51,309 nt of DNA from Solirubrobacterales bacterium (GTDB taxonomy: Bacteria; Actinomycetota; Thermoleophilia; Solirubrobacterales; Solirubrobacteraceae), in assembly GCA_025963965.1 (NCBI GenBank), contig JAOPZS010000014.1, forward strand, positions 1 through 51,309, in the 5' to 3' direction. A program made the translations under genes and the position numbers. Numbering within the stretch: position 1 is the first letter of the stretch; every line of letters begins with the position of its first letter. Shown piece after piece: positions 15,063 through 23,875 of this stretch. The notes below the pieces were generated by a model. That model ran no database searches, was not told the origin of the DNA, and saw only the letters and a program-made list of their open reading frames with translations.

Positions 15063-17630
15063 GTGGCGGCCCGGCGCCAAGCCCCCGGCGGGAAAGCCGG
15101 CAAGGCGAACGCCTCCACCGGCAAGCTCGGCCGCTACGAGCGCAAACGCGATTTCCAGAAGACTCCCGAGCCAGCGCCGCGCCGGCGCCGCTCGGCGAAG
15201 GCCGCGGCCCTGCCGCGGTTCGTGATCCACCAGCACAGCGCCAGCCGGCTGCACTGGGACCTGCGGCTGGAGCACGACGGCGCGCTTGCTTCGTGGGCCG
15301 TGCCGAAGGGCATGCCGGAGGCGCCCGGCGAGAACCGCTTCGCGGCGGCCACCGAGGACCACCCGCTCGAGTACCTGGAGTTCCACGGCGAGATCCCGAA
15401 GGGCAACTACGGCGCGGGCACGATGACGATCTGGGACCGGGGCACCTACGAGCCGCTCAAGTGGGAGCCGCGCAAGATCGAGGTGCGCCTGCACGGGGAG
15501 CGGCTGCAGGCGCGCTACGCGCTCTTCCCGATCGACAAGGAGGACCCGCCAAAGGACTGGATGATCCACCGCATGGACCCACCGGCCGACGCATCCCGCG
15601 AACCGATGCCCCAGCAGATCGTGCCGATGCTCGCCCGCACCGGACAGCTGCCTGCCGATGACGCCGGCTGGGCATTTGAGATCAAGTGGGACGGCGTACG
15701 GGCGATCGCCTACTCGACCCCGGGCGAGCTGCGCCTGGAAAGCCGCAACCTCAACGAGATCACCGACAGCTACCCCGAGCTCGCCCGGATCGGCCGGGAC
15801 CTCGGCTCCCACCAGGCCGTGCTCGACGGTGAGATCGTCGCGTTCGGCGAGGACGGCAGGCCCAGCTTCGGGGCCCTCCAGCAGCGCATGCACGTCGCCT
15901 CTCGCGAGGCTGCCAGGCGGCTCGCGAAGAACACGCCCGTCACGTACATGATCTTCGACCTGCTGTGGCTCGACGGACACTCGCTGATGGGGCTCCCCTA
16001 CTCCGAGCGCCGCGAGCGCCTGGCCGAGCTGCAGCTCAGCGGCGAGGCGTGGCAGACGCCGGAGCACGTCGTCGGCAACGGCCGCCAGCTGCTGCAGGCA
16101 AGCGTCGAGCAGCGCCTGGAGGGCGTGGTCGCCAAGCGCCTGGACTCGCCCTACCGGCCCGGGCAGCGCGGAGGAAGCTGGATCAAGATCAAGACGATGG
16201 GGCGCCAGGAGTTCGTGATCGGCGGCTGGCTGCCGGGCAAGGGCCGCCGGCGCGACACGATCGGCGCGCTGCTGCTCGGCGTCCACGAGCCCGACGGCGA
16301 GCTGCGCTACGTCGGACGCGTCGGCACCGGGTTCTCCGATCAGGAGCTGACGCGCCTCGGCCGGCTGCTCTCGCCACTGCAGCGCGACACCTCGCCGTTC
16401 ACCGCCGGCGAGCGTCCGCCCCGTGAGGCGGTGTTCACCGAGCCGCGGCTGGTCGCCGAGGTCGAGTTCGCGGAGTGGACCTCGGCCGGCAACATCCGCC
16501 ACCCCTCCTACAAGGGCCTGCGCGAGGACAAGGACGCAGCCGCGGTCGTCCGTGAGGACCCGCGGGCCGGTCCGCCGGCGGCTCACGCAGTCGCGCCTGC
16601 AGAGCAGCAGCGCTCCTCGCGAGCTGTGACGAGCGCAAAGAGCCGTCGCCCTGCCAAGACGCGCGCCGCCGCGGCGCCGGCGGGCGCCGTGCTCGTGCCC
16701 CCCGACCAGGACAGCGCCGTCGTCGAGGTCGAAGGCCACGAGCTGAAGCTGTCCAATCTGCGCAAGGTGCTCTACCCGGAGACGGGCTTCACGAAGGGAG
16801 AAGTGATCGATTACTACGCGTCGATCTCCGAGGTGCTGCTCCCCCACCTCGCCGAGCGGGCGCTGACCGTCACGCGCTGGCCGGACGGGGTCGAGTCGAA
16901 GTCGTTCTTCCAGAAGCAGTCGCCGGCGCATCGCCCCGACTGGGTGCGCACGGCGACGCTCCCGGCGGGAAGCAAGACGATCGACTACACGGTCGCCGGC
17001 GACCTCGCAACGCTGGTGTGGCTTGCCAACCTGGCGGCGATCGAGATGCACACGCCGCTCGCCCGTGCCGAGGCGGTCGACCGCCCGACCTCGATGGTCT
17101 TCGACCTCGACCCCGGCGCGCCGGCCGATGTGATCGACTGCGCGCGCCTCGCGCTCCAGCTGCAGGCGCTGTTCGAGAACCTTGGGCTCGAGTGCTTCGT
17201 CAAGACGTCCGGCTCGAAGGGTCTGCAGGTCTACGTGCCGCTGAACGTCGAGGACGTCGACTTCGAGCGCACCAAGAGCTTCTCGAAAGCCGTCGCCGAG
17301 CTGTTCGAGCAGAACGACCCGGACCGCGTGATCTCGCGCCAGACGAGAGCGCGCCGCGAGGGAAAGGTGCTGATCGACTGGAGCCAGAACGACCGCAACA
17401 AGACGACCGTGTGCGTCTACTCTCTGCGCGCCCGTCCGCGCCAGACGGTTTCAACGCCGGTCGCCTGGGAGGAGCTGCGTGCGGCGGTGGAGGGAGAGGA
17501 CCCGACGCTGCTCACGTTCGAGGCGGCCGAGGTGCGGACGCGCGTCGCCGACCGCGGCGATCTGTTCGCGCCGCTGCTCTCGACCCGGCAGCGACTGCCG
17601 AGCTTCGATGCCGGCGCCGCCGGAGGCTGA
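15063..17630 (+). CDS. ligD: ATP-dependent DNA ligase D (PE-ligase-polymerase)
   Basis: An 855-residue three-domain NHEJ enzyme. Residues about 50-170 are the 3'-phosphoesterase (FVIHQHSASRLHWDLRLE, with its His/Asp metal site). Residues about 185-495 are the ATP ligase, with nucleophile Lys208 in FEIKWDGVR and closing motif GSWIKIK. A 50-residue Ala/Arg linker follows. Residues about 555-845 are the primase-like polymerase, with metal Asp pair in VFDLDPG (681-683) and KTSGSKGLQVYVPL. The order is that of Pseudomonas LigD, not the Pol-PE-Lig order of mycobacteria. The start is GTG, two bases after ku. It fills, trims and seals double-strand breaks held by Ku. Confidence 0.96.
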   Translation: MAARRQAPGGKAGKANASTGKLGRYERKRDFQKTPEPAPRRRRSAKAAALPRFVIHQHSASRLHWDLRLEHDGALASWAVPKGMPEAPGENRFAAATEDHPLEYLEFHGEIPKGNYGAGTMTIWDRGTYEPLKWEPRKIEVRLHGERLQARYALFPIDKEDPPKDWMIHRMDPPADASREPMPQQIVPMLARTGQLPADDAGWAFEIKWDGVRAIAYSTPGELRLESRNLNEITDSYPELARIGRDLGSHQAVLDGEIVAFGEDGRPSFGALQQRMHVASREAARRLAKNTPVTYMIFDLLWLDGHSLMGLPYSERRERLAELQLSGEAWQTPEHVVGNGRQLLQASVEQRLEGVVAKRLDSPYRPGQRGGSWIKIKTMGRQEFVIGGWLPGKGRRRDTIGALLLGVHEPDGELRYVGRVGTGFSDQELTRLGRLLSPLQRDTSPFTAGERPPREAVFTEPRLVAEVEFAEWTSAGNIRHPSYKGLREDKDAAAVVREDPRAGPPAAHAVAPAEQQRSSRAVTSAKSRRPAKTRAAAAPAGAVLVPPDQDSAVVEVEGHELKLSNLRKVLYPETGFTKGEVIDYYASISEVLLPHLAERALTVTRWPDGVESKSFFQKQSPAHRPDWVRTATLPAGSKTIDYTVAGDLATLVWLANLAAIEMHTPLARAEAVDRPTSMVFDLDPGAPADVIDCARLALQLQALFENLGLECFVKTSGSKGLQVYVPLNVEDVDFERTKSFSKAVAELFEQNDPDRVISRQTRARREGKVLIDWSQNDRNKTTVCVYSLRARPRQTVSTPVAWEELRAAVEGEDPTLLTFEAAEVRTRVADRGDLFAPLLSTRQRLPSFDAGAAGG

Positions 17631-17641
17631 GCCGCCGGCGC

Positions 17642-18508
17642 CTACTCGAACTCGGGCGCGCGCCACCCCGGCATCACGTCGGGCAGGCCCTCGGAGACCC
17701 TGTCCGCGAAGTGGGCCGGACGCTTCTCGAGAAACGACGTGACGCCCTCGACGACGTCAGCGGACTGGCCGCGGGCGATCATCCCGCGCGAGTCCGCGCG
17801 GTGGGCGATCATCGGGTGCTCGGCGCCGAGCATGCGCCACATCAGCTGCCGGGCCAGCGCGACAGACACCGGCGCGGTGTTCTCTGCGATCTCGAGGGCG
17901 AGCGCGCGGGCTGCGCCGAGCAGCTCGTCTTTGGGATGCAGGCTGCGCAGCAGTCCCGCCTCGAGGCCCTCCTGGGCGTCGAACACGCGACCGGTGCTGA
18001 CCCACTCCATCGCCCGGCTGATCCCGACGACGCGAGGCAAGAACCAGCTCGAGCAGGCCTCCGGGATGATGCCCCGGCGCGCGAACACGAAGCCGAGGCG
18101 TGCATCGTCTGCCGCCATGCGCACGTCCATCGCCAGCGTCATCGTCGCGCCGACGCCGACGGCCGGACCGTTGATCGCGGCGATCACGGGCTTCTTCGAG
18201 TCGAACACCCTCAGCGTGAACTCGCCGCCGCCGTCGCGCCCGGCCACGCCGGCCGTGTCGCGCTTGCTGTAGTCGAACGTGTCGCCGCCGCTCTCGAGGT
18301 CGGCGCCGGCGCAGAACCCGCGGCCCGCGCCGGTCACGATGATCGCCCGCACACCGTCGTCGGCGTCGGCGAGGTCGAAGGCCGCGCGCAGCTCCTCGCC
18401 CATCCGCCCTGTCCAGGCGTTGAGCCGCTCCGGTCGGTTGAGCGTGATCGTCAGCACGCCGTCGGAGGTCTCGGTGAGGATCTGCTCGAAGTCCATCGCG
18501 CCGGGCAT
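17642..18508 (-). CDS. Enoyl-CoA hydratase/isomerase (crotonase) family protein
   Basis: A 288-residue crotonase. Landmarks are ITLNRPERLNAW, the oxyanion-hole segment GAGRGFCAGADL, KPVIAAINGPAVGVGATM, and ARRGIIPEACSSWFLPR, in which a Glu follows the Pro. The classical hydratase pair (Glu144 and Glu164 of rat mitochondrial enzyme) is not both evident: the first position appears to be Arg, so isomerase, hydrolase or other crotonase chemistry is possible. ATG 18496 (MDFEQ) is an alternative start. It lies five bases after the PfkB gene on the same strand, which suggests one transcript. The role is probably in fatty or aromatic acyl-CoA turnover. Confidence 0.88.
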   Translation of the reverse strand: MPGAMDFEQILTETSDGVLTITLNRPERLNAWTGRMGEELRAAFDLADADDGVRAIIVTGAGRGFCAGADLESGGDTFDYSKRDTAGVAGRDGGGEFTLRVFDSKKPVIAAINGPAVGVGATMTLAMDVRMAADDARLGFVFARRGIIPEACSSWFLPRVVGISRAMEWVSTGRVFDAQEGLEAGLLRSLHPKDELLGAARALALEIAENTAPVSVALARQLMWRMLGAEHPMIAHRADSRGMIARGQSADVVEGVTSFLEKRPAHFADRVSEGLPDVMPGWRAPEFE

Positions 18509-18512
18509 CCTT

Positions 18513-19430
18513 TCAGGTCTGGGGCGACTCGCGCCGACGCCTGGTCTGCCCGCGCCCGTACGGACCAGCCCACGTCAGCACCTCGGCGCCGCTGCGCGCG
18601 GCGACCGTCAGCGCCTGCTCGAGCGAGAGACGGGCCCCGAGCCCGTACGTGAGCGCGGCGGCGAACGTGTCGCCGGCTCCGTAGGAATCCACGATCGGGC
18701 CCGGCGGCGGCACGGCGGCCCACCGGCCCTCCGTTCCGTCGCGGCGGCGCCAGCGCCCTCCGCGGGCGCCCTCGGTGTAGAGGACCAGCTCGGCCTCCGC
18801 GAGCGCCGGTCGCGCGGCGGCGAGCTCGACCTGATCGTCGGCGCTCAGCACGAGCGCGTCGAGCGCCACCCCGTGACCGAGCGCACGGCGGGCGCGGGGG
18901 CTGGCGACCAACACGCGACTCCCTTCCCGTGCCCGCCGCAGGGCTGCGACATCGCCGGCGGTGAAGTAGCTCGCATCGAGTCCGTCCAGCTCGCTCCAGC
19001 GCACGGGGTCGCCGGGCGACTGCTCGCCGGCGGGATCCATGCGGGGCCCGAACGTGGTGATCGTGCGCTCGCCCGCGGCGTCGATCAGCGTGACCGCGCG
19101 TCGCGTCGGTGGCGGTCCCGCGGCGGTCCCCTCCTGGAAGGCGGCCGGGCCGTTGAGGACCCGGACGCCCAGCTCGGTAAGCCGCTTCACCGTCCGTCGG
19201 GCCTCCTCATCCTCGCCGAGCACCGTGTGCAGGTCGCAGCCGCCCGCGAGACGGGCGAGCGCGACAGCGGCGACTGCGCCGCCCCCGGCCGGCTCCTCGA
19301 AGGCCTCCGATGCGTGCGCCACCTCGCCGGGCCGCGGCAGGTGCTCGACACGGCCGAACTGGACCCACTCGACGTGGCCGACGACGGCCACCTGCGGCGC
19401 TTGCTCGGGCACGCCGGCAGTCTCACACAC
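18513..19430 (-). CDS. PfkB family carbohydrate/nucleoside kinase
   Basis: The GTG at 19430 gives 305 residues, the normal length for ribokinase-type enzymes; GTG 19412 would also fit. The first domain has the Gly-rich sugar loop GGGAVAAVALARLAG. The C-terminal anion-hole and catalytic-base motif DSYGAGDTFAAAL contains the essential Asp of GAGD. PfkB kinases phosphorylate sugars, nucleosides or aminoimidazole ribosides with ATP; the substrate cannot be read here. It is upstream of, and probably cotranscribed with, the crotonase, and divergent from the second crotonase. There is no obvious functional link between sugar kinase and crotonase. Confidence 0.85.
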   Translation of the reverse strand: MCETAGVPEQAPQVAVVGHVEWVQFGRVEHLPRPGEVAHASEAFEEPAGGGAVAAVALARLAGGCDLHTVLGEDEEARRTVKRLTELGVRVLNGPAAFQEGTAAGPPPTRRAVTLIDAAGERTITTFGPRMDPAGEQSPGDPVRWSELDGLDASYFTAGDVAALRRAREGSRVLVASPRARRALGHGVALDALVLSADDQVELAAARPALAEAELVLYTEGARGGRWRRRDGTEGRWAAVPPPGPIVDSYGAGDTFAAALTYGLGARLSLEQALTVAARSGAEVLTWAGPYGRGQTRRRRESPQT

Positions 19431-19481
19431 CGCGCTCAGGTGGCAACCGGGAGCACGCCGGCCCGGGGCGCAGCTCCCGAA

Positions 19482-19487
19482 TAGGAT
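19482..19487 (+). promoter_or_regulatory. -10 box of a leaderless promoter for the crotonase operon
   Basis: TAGGAT ends seven bases before the ATG at 19495, in the divergent gap facing the PfkB gene. It favours 19495 over the in-frame ATG at 19486, which overlaps the box. Confidence 0.55.
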
Positions 19488-19494
19488 GCCGCAG

Positions 19495-20301
19495 ATGCCG
19501 GAGCCGCTGCTGATCGTCGAGGAGCCCGCCGCGCATGTACGGCGGCTGACGCTCAACCGTCCCGAGCGGCTCAACACGATGACGGCGGAGCTGTGCGAGG
19601 CCCTGCACGAGCAGCTGCGGGAGATCGAGCGCGACCGCTCGTGCAGGGCCGTCGTGCTGACTGGCGCCGGCCGCGGCTTCTGCGCCGGCCTCGACCTGGC
19701 GGGCTATGGCCGCGCACCCGGCAACGACGGCAGCGACGAGTCGCGCGACAGGCTCGCCAACCAGGAGCACATGTCACGGCTGGTGCTCGGGCTGCGCGCC
19801 CTGCCCCAGCCGGTGATCGCCGCCGTCAACGGTCCCTCGGCGGGCTTCGGCCTCGCGCTGGCGCTCGGCAGCGACATCCGCCTGGCGGCCGAGGAGGCCG
19901 TGTTCCGTGTCGCCTTCATCAACATCGGCGTGTCGAACTGCGACATGGGAACGAGCTGGCTGCTGCCGCGCCTGATCGGCGCCTCGCGCTCGCACGAGCT
20001 GATGCTCACCGGACGGCGCGTGGACGCCGAGGAGGCACTGCGGATCGGGCTCGTCTCAGACGTCGTCGAGCAGGACGCGCTCGCTGCGCGGGCGCTCGCT
20101 GCGGCCGAGCAGATCGCCGAGCTTGCGCCGTGGGGCGTGCAGCTGACCAAGCAGGGGATGTGGGCTGCCCTGGAGATCCCCTCCGAGCAGGCGGCGATCG
20201 AGTACGAGGACCGCCAGCAGATCATGGCGACGTTCGGCGCCGCGCCCCCCGAGGCGATCGGAGCGTTCCTCGAGAAGCGCCAGGCGGAGTTCATCGACTG
20301 A
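19495..20301 (+). CDS. Enoyl-CoA hydratase/isomerase (crotonase) family protein
   Basis: A 268-residue crotonase, paralogous to the one at 17642-18508. Landmarks are LTLNRPERLNTM, GAGRGFCAGLDL (oxyanion hole), QPVIAAVNGPSAGFGLALAL, and INIGVSNCDMGTSWLLPRLIG, where Asp-Met sits at the position that often holds a catalytic Glu. Hydration activity is therefore uncertain. The C-terminal trimerisation helices end EKRQAEFID. The stop overlaps the next start by one base (TGATG), so the following SDR is translationally coupled. Together they resemble two steps of a beta-oxidation-like or side-chain degradation route. Confidence 0.88.
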   Translation: MPEPLLIVEEPAAHVRRLTLNRPERLNTMTAELCEALHEQLREIERDRSCRAVVLTGAGRGFCAGLDLAGYGRAPGNDGSDESRDRLANQEHMSRLVLGLRALPQPVIAAVNGPSAGFGLALALGSDIRLAAEEAVFRVAFINIGVSNCDMGTSWLLPRLIGASRSHELMLTGRRVDAEEALRIGLVSDVVEQDALAARALAAAEQIAELAPWGVQLTKQGMWAALEIPSEQAAIEYEDRQQIMATFGAAPPEAIGAFLEKRQAEFID

Positions 20302-21083
20302 TGAGCGGACTGTTCGACATCGCCGGCAGGACAGCCCTTGTCACGGGCGGCTCGCGCGGCATCGGCCTGATGATCGCCCGCGGCCTGCTCGAGGCGGGCG
20401 CCAGCGTGATCGTGTCCTCGCGGAAGCAGCCGGACATCGAGGCGGCGGCTCGCGAGCTCTCGGCGCTGGGCGACTGCACGGCGATCGTCGGCGACATCTC
20501 CACAGCCGACGGGGCCGGGGAACTGGCGCGCGCGACACGAGAGCGCTTTCCCTCCCTGGACATCCTCGTCAACAACGCCGGGGCCGTCTGGGGCGCGCCC
20601 CTGGAGGAGTTCCCGGCGAGCGGCTGGGACCGGACGATGCACACCAACGTCGAGGGCGTCTTTCACCTCACGATCGGCCTGCTCGACGCGCTGCGCGCCA
20701 GCGCCGGCGCCGATGAACCGGCGCGTGTCATAAACATCGGCTCGATCGACGGGCTGCGTGCCCCGGCGGTCGAGAACTACAGCTACAGCGCCAGCAAGGC
20801 GGCCGTGCACATGCTCACGCGGCACCTCGCCCGACGGCTGGCGGGCGAGCACATCACGGTCAACGCGATCGCTCCCGGCCCGTTCGAGAGCAAGATGATG
20901 GCTGCCATGCTCGATGACCCGCAGACCCGTTCGGCGATCGAGCAGAGCGTGCCGCTCGGTCGCATCGGGCGCCCCGACGACGTCGCAGGGCTGACGCTGT
21001 TCCTCGCCTCTCGAGCCGGCGCCTACATGACGGGCACGGTGATCCCGCTCGATGGGGGCATCACCGGCTGCAACGAAGGCTAG
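20301..21083 (+). CDS. Short-chain dehydrogenase/reductase
   Basis: A 260-residue classical SDR with the complete catalytic set: TGGSRGIG cofactor loop (15-22), NNAG (91-94), Asn116, Ser148 in NIGSIDG, and Tyr162/Lys166 in YSASK. The C-terminal APGPFESKM and LDGGITG close the substrate pocket and tetramer interface. An Arg after the second strand (SSRKQ) favours NADP(H). It is coupled to the upstream crotonase by a one-base overlap, so it probably oxidises a 3-hydroxyacyl-CoA or reduces a 3-oxoacyl substrate in the same pathway. The MBL-fold gene starts eight bases downstream. Confidence 0.92.
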   Translation: MSGLFDIAGRTALVTGGSRGIGLMIARGLLEAGASVIVSSRKQPDIEAAARELSALGDCTAIVGDISTADGAGELARATRERFPSLDILVNNAGAVWGAPLEEFPASGWDRTMHTNVEGVFHLTIGLLDALRASAGADEPARVINIGSIDGLRAPAVENYSYSASKAAVHMLTRHLARRLAGEHITVNAIAPGPFESKMMAAMLDDPQTRSAIEQSVPLGRIGRPDDVAGLTLFLASRAGAYMTGTVIPLDGGITGCNEG

Positions 21084-21091
21084 GCACCGGG

Positions 21092-21931
21092 GTGCGGATC
21101 GACCTCTGCGGCGTTCGCGGCTCGACGCCTGCCCCGGGAAGCTCATACGAGCGCTACGGCGGGCACACCTCCTGCGTCGCGCTCACGCCGGACGGAGCCG
21201 GCGCGCCGAGGCTGATCCTCGATGCTGGCACCGGCATCCGCGCGGCGACGGAGCTGCTCGGCGCGCGTGCATTCGCCGGCACCATCCTGCTCAGCCACCT
21301 GCACTGGGATCACATCCAGGGTCTCCCGTTCTTCGGCGGCGGCGACCGCGAGGACAGCGAGGTCTCCGTCCTGGTTCCCGACCAGCAGAACGGCCAGGGC
21401 GCGCTGGAGGTGCTCACCCGGGCGATGTCACCGCCGTTCTTCCCGGTTGCCCCCGACGCTCTGCGTGGCTCGTGGCGGTTCGCGACGATCGACGCCGGCA
21501 GCTCGTCTCACAGCGGCTTTGAGGTGCTCGCACGCGAGATCCCGCACAAGGGCGGCCGGACGTTCGGCTTCCGCGTCAGCGATGGCCGGGCCACCTTCAC
21601 CTACATGCCGGACCATTGCCCGACCAGTCTCGGCCCGGGGCCCGACGGCTACGGCGAGTATCACGAGGCGGCGCTCGAGCTGGCCCGGGGCAGCGACGTG
21701 ATCGTGCACGACGCGCAGCTGCTCGCCTCCGAGCTGGGTGCCGAAGCAGCGATGGGGCACTCATGCGGCGAGTACGCCGTCGAGCTCGCGCGCCGCGCCG
21801 GGGCACGCTCGGTGCAGCTGTTCCACCACCGCCCGAACCGCACCGACGAGGAGCTCGCCGAGATCGAGAGGACGCTGCCGGCCGATCCGGCCGTCGCCCT
21901 CGCCCGCCAGGGCGCGACACTGCTGCTGTGA
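21092..21931 (+). CDS. MBL-fold metallohydrolase
   Basis: A 279-residue metallo-beta-lactamase-fold protein. It opens MRIDLCGVRGSTPAPG, typical of the RNase Z / phosphodiesterase-like branch of the superfamily. The metal motif is SHLHWDH (69-74). Further ligands are plausible in YMPDHCP and in MGHSCGEYAVELARRAG, and FHHRPNRTDEEL closes the site. The family includes cyclic-nucleotide and phosphonate-ester phosphodiesterases; the substrate here is unknown. GTG start at 21092, eight bases after the SDR stop. The next gene overlaps by four bases (GTGA), so it belongs to the same operon. Confidence 0.85.
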   Translation: MRIDLCGVRGSTPAPGSSYERYGGHTSCVALTPDGAGAPRLILDAGTGIRAATELLGARAFAGTILLSHLHWDHIQGLPFFGGGDREDSEVSVLVPDQQNGQGALEVLTRAMSPPFFPVAPDALRGSWRFATIDAGSSSHSGFEVLAREIPHKGGRTFGFRVSDGRATFTYMPDHCPTSLGPGPDGYGEYHEAALELARGSDVIVHDAQLLASELGAEAAMGHSCGEYAVELARRAGARSVQLFHHRPNRTDEELAEIERTLPADPAVALARQGATLLL

Positions 21932-23349
21932 GCTCCGCGGCTGACGCCGTCGTCATAGGCTCCGGCCCGAACGGCCTCGCAGCTGCCGTCACGCTCGCCC
22001 GTGCCGGCCTCGCCGTAGAGGTCGTGGAGGGCGCCGCCACGCCGGGCGGCGGCTGTCGCACCGAGGAGCTGACGCTCCCGGGGTTCTCGCACGACGTCTG
22101 CTCGACCGTGCACCCGCTGCTCGCCGCTTCGCCGTTCTTCCGCGAGCAGCCGCCGGCCGGCGTGCGCCTGCTGGCGCCGCGCGTGGCCTTCGCGCACCCC
22201 CTCGACGGCGGTCTGGCCGCCGCCGTGAGCGGCTCGGTCAGCGAGACGGCCGCCACGCTCGGGGGCGACGGGGGAGCCTACGAGGCTGTGCTCGGCCCGC
22301 TCACGGAGCGCTGGGAGGCGATCGTCCCCGAGCTGCTCACGCCGATGCTGCACTTGCCCAGGCATCCGCTTGCGCTCGCCCGCTTCGGTCTGCCCGGGCT
22401 CGCACCGGCGAGCCTGCTGGCCCGGCGGCTGCGCACCCCGCAGGCGCGCGCTCTGCTGGCGGGTCTTGCCGCCCATTCGATGCGACCGCTGAACGCAGCC
22501 GGCACCGGCGCCTTCGCGCTGCTGCTCGGGATCCTCGCCCACGCCGTCGGCTGGCCGGTGATCGAGGGCGGAAGCGCAAAGCTCACCGAGGCGCTGCTCG
22601 CCGAGCTGGCGCGGCGCGGCGGGGCGCTGCGCACGGACACCTGGATCGGCGAGCTCGGGCAGCTCCCCCGTGCACGCGCGACGCTCCTGGACCTGGCGCC
22701 CCGCCGGCTGCTCGCCGTGGCCGGGCCGCGGCTGCCGCGCCGCTACAGCGCGGCGCTGCGCCGATACCGCTACGGCCCGGGAGTCTGCAAGGTGGACTGG
22801 GCCCTGTCGGGGCCCGTTCCGTGGTCCGCCCCGGTATGCCGCGAAACGGCGACGCTGCATCTCGGCGGAAGCTTCGAGGAGATCGCCGAGAGCGAGTCGC
22901 TCGTGGCGGCGGGCCGGCACCCCGAGCGGCCGTTCTGCATCGCCGTGCAGCCGACTGTCGTCGATCCCTCGCGAGCACCCGCGGGGAAGCAGACGTTCTA
23001 CGCCTACTGCCACGTCCCCGCCGGCTCCTCATTCGACATGGCCGACCGCATCGAGGCCCAGGTCGAGCGCTTCGCGCCCGGCTTTCGCGAGCTGATCCTC
23101 GCGCGCTCCGTGCTCAGCGCAGCCGACTCCGAGCGGCATAATCCCAGCTACGTCGGCGGCGACATCAACGTCGGCGCCGCGACGCTTCGCCAGACGCTGT
23201 TCCGGCCGGTGCTCACGGCACGGCCCTACGCCACGCCGCTGCCGGGCGTCTACCTCTGCTCGGCCGCGACGCCTCCCGGTGGTGGCGTTCACGGCATGTG
23301 CGGGTTCGGCGCCGCAAGGGCCGCGCTGAGGGACCTCGCGGCTGCGTGA
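21928..23349 (+). CDS. Phytoene desaturase-like FAD-dependent oxidoreductase
   Basis: A 473-residue flavoprotein from GTG 21928, overlapping the MBL gene by four bases. The N-terminal Rossmann motif is VVIGSGPNGLAAAVTLARAG, followed by the GG-doublet ATPGGGCRTEEL and the FSHDVCSTVHPL segment. The C-terminal FAD clamp reads YLCSAATPPGGGVHGMCG. This matches the CrtI/CrtO/PYROXD2-type amine oxidase superfamily. No carotenoid synthesis genes are adjacent, so a carotenoid substrate is not supported and PYROXD2-like is the safer label. It ends the tightly coupled part of the operon that starts at 19495. Confidence 0.88.
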   Translation: MSSAADAVVIGSGPNGLAAAVTLARAGLAVEVVEGAATPGGGCRTEELTLPGFSHDVCSTVHPLLAASPFFREQPPAGVRLLAPRVAFAHPLDGGLAAAVSGSVSETAATLGGDGGAYEAVLGPLTERWEAIVPELLTPMLHLPRHPLALARFGLPGLAPASLLARRLRTPQARALLAGLAAHSMRPLNAAGTGAFALLLGILAHAVGWPVIEGGSAKLTEALLAELARRGGALRTDTWIGELGQLPRARATLLDLAPRRLLAVAGPRLPRRYSAALRRYRYGPGVCKVDWALSGPVPWSAPVCRETATLHLGGSFEEIAESESLVAAGRHPERPFCIAVQPTVVDPSRAPAGKQTFYAYCHVPAGSSFDMADRIEAQVERFAPGFRELILARSVLSAADSERHNPSYVGGDINVGAATLRQTLFRPVLTARPYATPLPGVYLCSAATPPGGGVHGMCGFGAARAALRDLAAA

Positions 23350-23362
23350 GAAGATTGGCGCC

Positions 23363-23830
23363 GTGCGCAGCGTGAACGTCATCAGCGGCGACTACGAGTA
23401 CGACCCTGAGGACCCGCCCGGATATCGAGCCGGCGCGATCCACGTCACGAGGGCGCTCGAGGCGAAAGGGCTGGCCGTCAAGTCGTTCGTCCTGGCCCCC
23501 GGGGAGACCGTCTGCCCCTATCACTACGAGTACGAGGAGGAGTGGCTGCTCGTACTCGACGGCACGATCGTGCTGCGCACCCCGGACGGTGAGCAGGACC
23601 TGTCCGCCGGCGACATCGTCGCCTTCCCGCCCGGACCCGGCGGAGCCCACAAGACGACCAACCGCGGCGAGCAGCAAGCCCGCCTGCTGATGTTCTCCAG
23701 CGCGCGCGAGCCGGCCTTCGCGGTGTACCCGGACAGCGACAAGATCGGCGCCTGGTCGGGCAACAAGGAGGACGACGTGATGCTGTTCCGCCGCGATGGC
23801 AGCGCCGGCTACTACGACGGCGAGGTCTGA
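23363..23830 (+). CDS. Cupin-domain protein
   Basis: A 155-residue single-cupin protein. Cupin motif 1 is recognisable as CPYHYEYEEEWLLVLDG, but the second His of the usual HxH is Glu here. Motif 2 is DIVAFPPGPGGAHKTTN with its His. The altered first motif could still bind a metal with a different ligand set. The C-terminal third (DSDKIGAWSGNKEDDVMLFRR) is typical of a widespread cupin group of unknown substrate. GTG start, 13 bases after the flavoprotein stop, probably the last gene of that operon. Confidence 0.87.
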   Translation: MRSVNVISGDYEYDPEDPPGYRAGAIHVTRALEAKGLAVKSFVLAPGETVCPYHYEYEEEWLLVLDGTIVLRTPDGEQDLSAGDIVAFPPGPGGAHKTTNRGEQQARLLMFSSAREPAFAVYPDSDKIGAWSGNKEDDVMLFRRDGSAGYYDGEV

Positions 23831-23875
23831 GGCCTGAGCGGCTGACGCCCGAGCTGCGCGGAGACGGTACCGGCC

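Noticed and set aside
21928..23349. Assignment of the flavoprotein to carotenoid biosynthesis.
   Set aside because: No crtB, crtE or lycopene cyclase gene is present, and the sequence fits PYROXD2-like proteins as well.
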